A stretch of 64,000 nucleotides of DNA from Alkalihalobacillus pseudalcaliphilus (lineage in GTDB: Bacteria > Bacillota > Bacilli > Bacillales > Bacillaceae_D): assembly GCF_028610675.1 (NCBI RefSeq), contig NZ_JAQQWS010000011.1, positions 32,742 to 96,741 on the forward strand, written 5' to 3'. Below the pieces are notes generated by a model. The model did not search any database, was not told the DNA's origin, and saw nothing but the letters and a program-made list of their open reading frames with translations. The translations under genes and the position numbers were made by a program. Below are positions 61,324 through 64,000 of the stretch, one piece after another (the first letter of the stretch is position 1; each line of letters begins with the position of its first letter).

Positions 61324-62964
61324 TTAATACGTTCGTGCTTTAAATACCACCAATTTTTGCTGTTTAGGTAACTCGCTCTCATATTGTAAGGCATGCAGCA
61401 AAGCAAAAAATCCGTCAGTTTTTCTAAACTTCGGATCGATTTTTTCATAGGTGATATTACCTTTTCCATCACGTTTGATATAAACGTTATTAGTGTACCA
61501 ACGCATCATAAGATCATCACCAAATATCAAATTTTCATAGGCGAATAAGTCTTCGACAATTGGTTGCAACTGGGTGTGAGTTTTTGAACCAGAACGAGCT
61601 ATTTCCAATTTAGAAAAGCCCATAGCTTCAAATTCTTCACGCAAATAATTGATACGATACATATCCGCAGTGATTAGTTTGATTTTGTAGTGCCTTGCTT
61701 GCTCAGCAAACCATTTAGCAATATGCTCTGGCTTATTCGTTTCATCTTTAATGATGGTGACATAACCTTGTTCTTTTGCTAATCGCCAATCAACCTTATA
61801 ATTATAATTTTTTATCGATTTTTTATTGATGAACGTATGATGCAACCAAACATATTTGCCGTCCTTTTTGAATAACAATCCAACTCCAACAAAATCAGTC
61901 GTATCAGAGTAATCAATTGCTCCGATACAAGTCATACCTTTCAATTCCGGTATTGGCTTGTTAGTTGCCTTGATTTTTTCCCAAACTGCAATGGCATCAT
62001 ATGCATCGACAGAAGGGATGTTCATCCTTTTCGTCATAAATTCAAGTTTCGCAGATTTACGATGTTCTAGATTATTGTATTCAATCTCCATTTCCAAGCG
62101 GAGATCAGGAAAATGACGAATAGAAGGATTCGCCTTTTCCCACATTTGGAAATCATGAACCTCATCGGCTGAATCTAATCTACAAATGAACGGAAACATA
62201 CGGCTATTTTTTATTTCACCGCGTAAAATCATTTTCGCTTCTTCTTTCATCCTATCGAGAAATCCGTCACGAAGATTTCCGTCCGTAGTGATATAAAAAC
62301 GTCTTGGACGCGGAACTTTTCCCAAAGCCGATGTAAATACTTTTATATTTTCTTCATCCTCATAAGCATGGACTTCATCAAATATAATTGCGCCTGGACG
62401 CAAACCATCTTTCGTCTTGGCATTGTTTGTATAATAGATTAATTTAGAACGGGTTTTTAAATACCCAATCATCTTTAATGTTTTTTTAAAGAATCGCTTG
62501 AGCTTTTTCCAATGATCCTCCAAAACACCGTGTACATCCATAAAAGATGTTTTAGCTTGCTCTTGACTTGTTGCAACAATGGCGACGTCATATTTAGCAA
62601 TATTTTGCTTACCAATTAAATAAAAACTTAAGGCAGCTATAAATCCATTTTTCCCTGCACCTCGTCCGAGCATTAAAAAAAACTCGTTAAACACTAACGA
62701 GCCATCCTCATAAAAGACACCGACAACAAAAGCCAAAATAAATTTTTCCCAATCTAACAGCTCGAATGGAAAATATTCATGAATGTTTTCTGCCGCTTTA
62801 CTTATTTCATTTTCATCAATATATACATTTGGTTTATCTAGAACAATTTTTAGATAAGTAATTAGCTCATGAATTTCTTTTGATGCAATGATTTCCCCAT
62901 CGGCTACTTTTTGAAAATAAACATCGATATATTCATGGTACCTATAATTAGAAGTCGTCATCAT
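61324..62964 (-). CDS. terL: terminase large subunit
   Basis: 546 residues. ATPase with FFLMLGRGAGKNGFIAALS (Walker A) and AIIFDEVHAY (Walker B), and a C-terminal RNase H-like nuclease with IGAIDYSDTTDFVGVGLLF and KIDPKFRKTDGFFALLHA. It packages phage DNA. Overlaps the small subunit by 17 bases; two adjacent ATGs are available. Confidence 0.95.
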   Translation of the reverse strand: MMTTSNYRYHEYIDVYFQKVADGEIIASKEIHELITYLKIVLDKPNVYIDENEISKAAENIHEYFPFELLDWEKFILAFVVGVFYEDGSLVFNEFFLMLGRGAGKNGFIAALSFYLIGKQNIAKYDVAIVATSQEQAKTSFMDVHGVLEDHWKKLKRFFKKTLKMIGYLKTRSKLIYYTNNAKTKDGLRPGAIIFDEVHAYEDEENIKVFTSALGKVPRPRRFYITTDGNLRDGFLDRMKEEAKMILRGEIKNSRMFPFICRLDSADEVHDFQMWEKANPSIRHFPDLRLEMEIEYNNLEHRKSAKLEFMTKRMNIPSVDAYDAIAVWEKIKATNKPIPELKGMTCIGAIDYSDTTDFVGVGLLFKKDGKYVWLHHTFINKKSIKNYNYKVDWRLAKEQGYVTIIKDETNKPEHIAKWFAEQARHYKIKLITADMYRINYLREEFEAMGFSKLEIARSGSKTHTQLQPIVEDLFAYENLIFGDDLMMRWYTNNVYIKRDGKGNITYEKIDPKFRKTDGFFALLHALQYESELPKQQKLVVFKARTY

Positions 62965-63268
62965 CGATATTACCTGATTGTTCAGTTGCCGATGGTTTTA
63001 TTCCAATTTCAGATAAAATTCTAAGCATTCTATCATTTGTCTTATGCAAGTCGCCAATGGATGGATTCGATTTAGGTCCATGCATCCCTTTAACCTGAAT
63101 CCCATTTCGTTCAATATCATCTATCAATCTACATTTAAGATCCCATAAAGACAAATAATCTTGAACCAAATCTTCATAATGATATCCACTAATGAAATTT
63201 TCAACAAGTTGGTCTTTCAAGTCTTTTTCAATACGTTTCCGTAAATTTTCACGTTTAAGTTTCGCCAT
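62948..63268 (-). CDS. terS: terminase small subunit, P27 family
   Basis: 106 residues, helical. KLKRENLRKRIEKDLKDQLV and VKGMHGPKSNPSIGDLHKTND, the latter typical of P27-type small terminases. It recognises the packaging site. ATG 63268 follows GGGAGGAGG. It is the first structural-module gene behind the HNH nuclease. Confidence 0.85.
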   Translation of the reverse strand: MAKLKRENLRKRIEKDLKDQLVENFISGYHYEDLVQDYLSLWDLKCRLIDDIERNGIQVKGMHGPKSNPSIGDLHKTNDRMLRILSEIGIKPSATEQSGNIDDDDF

Positions 63269-63492
63269 TTTTCGCCCTCCTCCCTTTTCCTTTTTTACCC
63301 AATTATTCATTACGCGCAAGAACCCATAAATTTAATTTCTATTGGCCCCCTCCCGTTTCACGTCCCCCAGGATAAAGGCAAAACTTTTTGAGCGGGGGTC
63401 TTATTTCTCAGCCGTGGTCACTCTCAACGAATGAAGGTGAAGCTTGTCTGTCTTTTTTATCTCTTGACACCTTTAATTAAGTATGATTTCTT

Positions 63493-63909
63493 TCACCATC
63501 GTTCCTCGTTGGTAAACCGCTCCCCACCTTGGCAGTCCCCTAGTCGGTCATGCTCATCATTGTGACACCAAATGCATAACGTCTCAGTGTTATCCAAGAC
63601 CAAAGCAAGATGCGGAAAATCTTTAAGCTCTTTAAGATGATGCACTTGCAAAACATTTTTTCTTTTCGTTTCTCTTCCGCGGTTAGGCTCCCGACCATAG
63701 GGTATGTGGGGTGCAGGGGTTAGGGGTGATAGGGTGTCACCATTAGGGGTAATAAAATTTGTAGTTACCCGCCCCTGTCTCTTACACTCCTGGCACTCAT
63801 GGTGGTCACGGTCTAAGGCTTGGAGTCTTAATCCACGCCAAGACTTGTGCTGATAAAACTTTATCTCCTTGCCCTCTGCTATTAATCTTTTGATGGTTAT
63901 TAGGTCCAT
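63493..63909 (-). CDS. HNH endonuclease
   Basis: 138 residues. CQECKRQG and CIWCHNDEH (two CxxC zinc pairs) around VHHLKEL (the HNH histidines). HNH proteins next to P27 terminase subunits aid DNA packaging/cleavage in HK97-type phages. The start ATG 63909 lies 17 bases from the end of a group II intron. A 220-base gap to terS carries no gene. Confidence 0.88.
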   Translation of the reverse strand: MDLITIKRLIAEGKEIKFYQHKSWRGLRLQALDRDHHECQECKRQGRVTTNFITPNGDTLSPLTPAPHIPYGREPNRGRETKRKNVLQVHHLKELKDFPHLALVLDNTETLCIWCHNDEHDRLGDCQGGERFTNEERW

Positions 63910-63925
63910 ATATACCACCACTACA

Positions 63926-64000
63926 ATCGGGATAGAAGGAGGCGACTAACCTCCACCCCCCACACCACCGTACGTACGGTTCCGTATACGGCGGTTCCAT
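63926..64000 (-). mobile_element. 3' end of a group II intron (domains V and VI)
   Basis: On the minus strand the sequence folds into a 34-base domain V: ACCGCCGTA / TACGGTGGT lower stem, a two-base CG bulge on the 3' side, upper TACG/CGTA and a four-base loop. A domain-VI-like hairpin GGAGG...CCTCC and a 3' end ...TATCCCGAT follow at the expected distance. The intron body and its reverse transcriptase would lie beyond 64000. Confidence 0.78.

Larger units (their letters stand above)
37181..64000. mobile_element. siphovirus-type prophage (partial, continues beyond window)
   Basis: From about 37.2 kb onward the genes are phage-like: repressor, lysis, tail, head and packaging modules in normal order but with the lysis end at the left. 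No integrase or early replication genes are present, so the rest lies beyond 64000. The host intergenic repeats stop at about 36.97 kb. The left limit is therefore set near the phased repeats, with an uncertainty of several hundred bases. Confidence 0.85.

Noticed and set aside
63806..64000. Open frame at the right edge of the window
   Set aside because: It reads through the group II intron end and the HNH gene in another frame; it is a shadow of those features.

Overview
The window looks like a piece of chromosome from an alkaliphilic or halo-alkaliphilic member of the Bacillaceae (Bacillus halodurans / Halalkalibacter type) carrying a prophage. The first ~36.9 kb follow the Bacillus subtilis gene order yui-yum-yuz-yut-yun (pepA, yuiDCB, ndh/yumB, yumC, yutM, dapF, yuzB, yutJ, yuzD, yutI, thrB-thrC-hom, yutH, yutG, yutF, yutE, yutD, lipA, lytH, yunC, yunD, yunF). 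Differences from B. subtilis are informative: mqnE of the futalosine menaquinone route, a MetP/MetS amino-acid importer, a NhaC-family carrier behind a lysine riboswitch, and a dfrA-thyA pair. Genes have strong AGGAGG-type ribosome binding sites, several TTG/GTG starts and many intrinsic terminators.

Region by region: 0.1-7.4 kb cell wall/peptidase genes and two flavin oxidoreductases (NDH-2 YumB with a Rex-type operator, and YumC). 7.6-14.6 kb Fe-S carriers (YutM, YutI), a Spo0E-like phosphatase, MqnE, DapF, YuzB/YuzD, and an unusual uninterrupted reading frame joining a TetR regulator to the NDH-2 protein YutJ. 14.6-18.2 kb a SplA-like protein and the threonine operon hom-thrC-thrB. 18.7-25.7 kb yutH to lytH, including a SufR-like Cys-rich regulator and lipoate synthase. 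25.7-29.6 kb transporters and the lysine riboswitch. 29.6-34.9 kb folate/thymidylate enzymes, an HD-GYP protein and yunCDF. 35-37 kb is nearly gene-poor and packed with dispersed and tandem repeats. Related modular repeats sit in many host intergenic gaps and I found none in the prophage.

From about 37.2 kb to the right edge lies a siphovirus-type prophage, entered from its lysis end. Left to right: small lipoprotein (host or phage), XRE repressor, divergent + strand cassette (membrane protein, FtsK/SpoIIIE ATPase, replication-relaxation protein, YolD-like protein, unknown), an AbiTii-domain protein translationally coupled to a tiny membrane protein, then the minus-strand late operon: endolysin, holin, tail spike with S74 chaperone, Dit, tape measure, frameshifted tail chaperones, collagen-like protein, major tail protein, connectors, HK97 capsid, ClpP-type protease, portal, terminase, HNH nuclease. 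The window ends inside the 3' end (domains V and VI) of a group II intron placed just before the HNH gene. The integrase is not in the window and should lie beyond the right edge.

The strongest candidate for an undescribed system is the pair at 41438-42317. The C-terminus of the AbiTii protein and the N-terminus of the downstream 66-residue membrane protein share a 16-residue motif that resembles the RHIM amyloid-signalling core. This suggests a compact sensor/membrane-effector abortive infection module carried by the prophage. Other notable items are the TetR-NDH-2 fusion with its operator, the -1 frameshift site in the tail chaperone gene, a contiguous multi-hairpin element at 4.1-4.2 kb, and the 52-bp hairpin tandem array at 36.0-36.3 kb.
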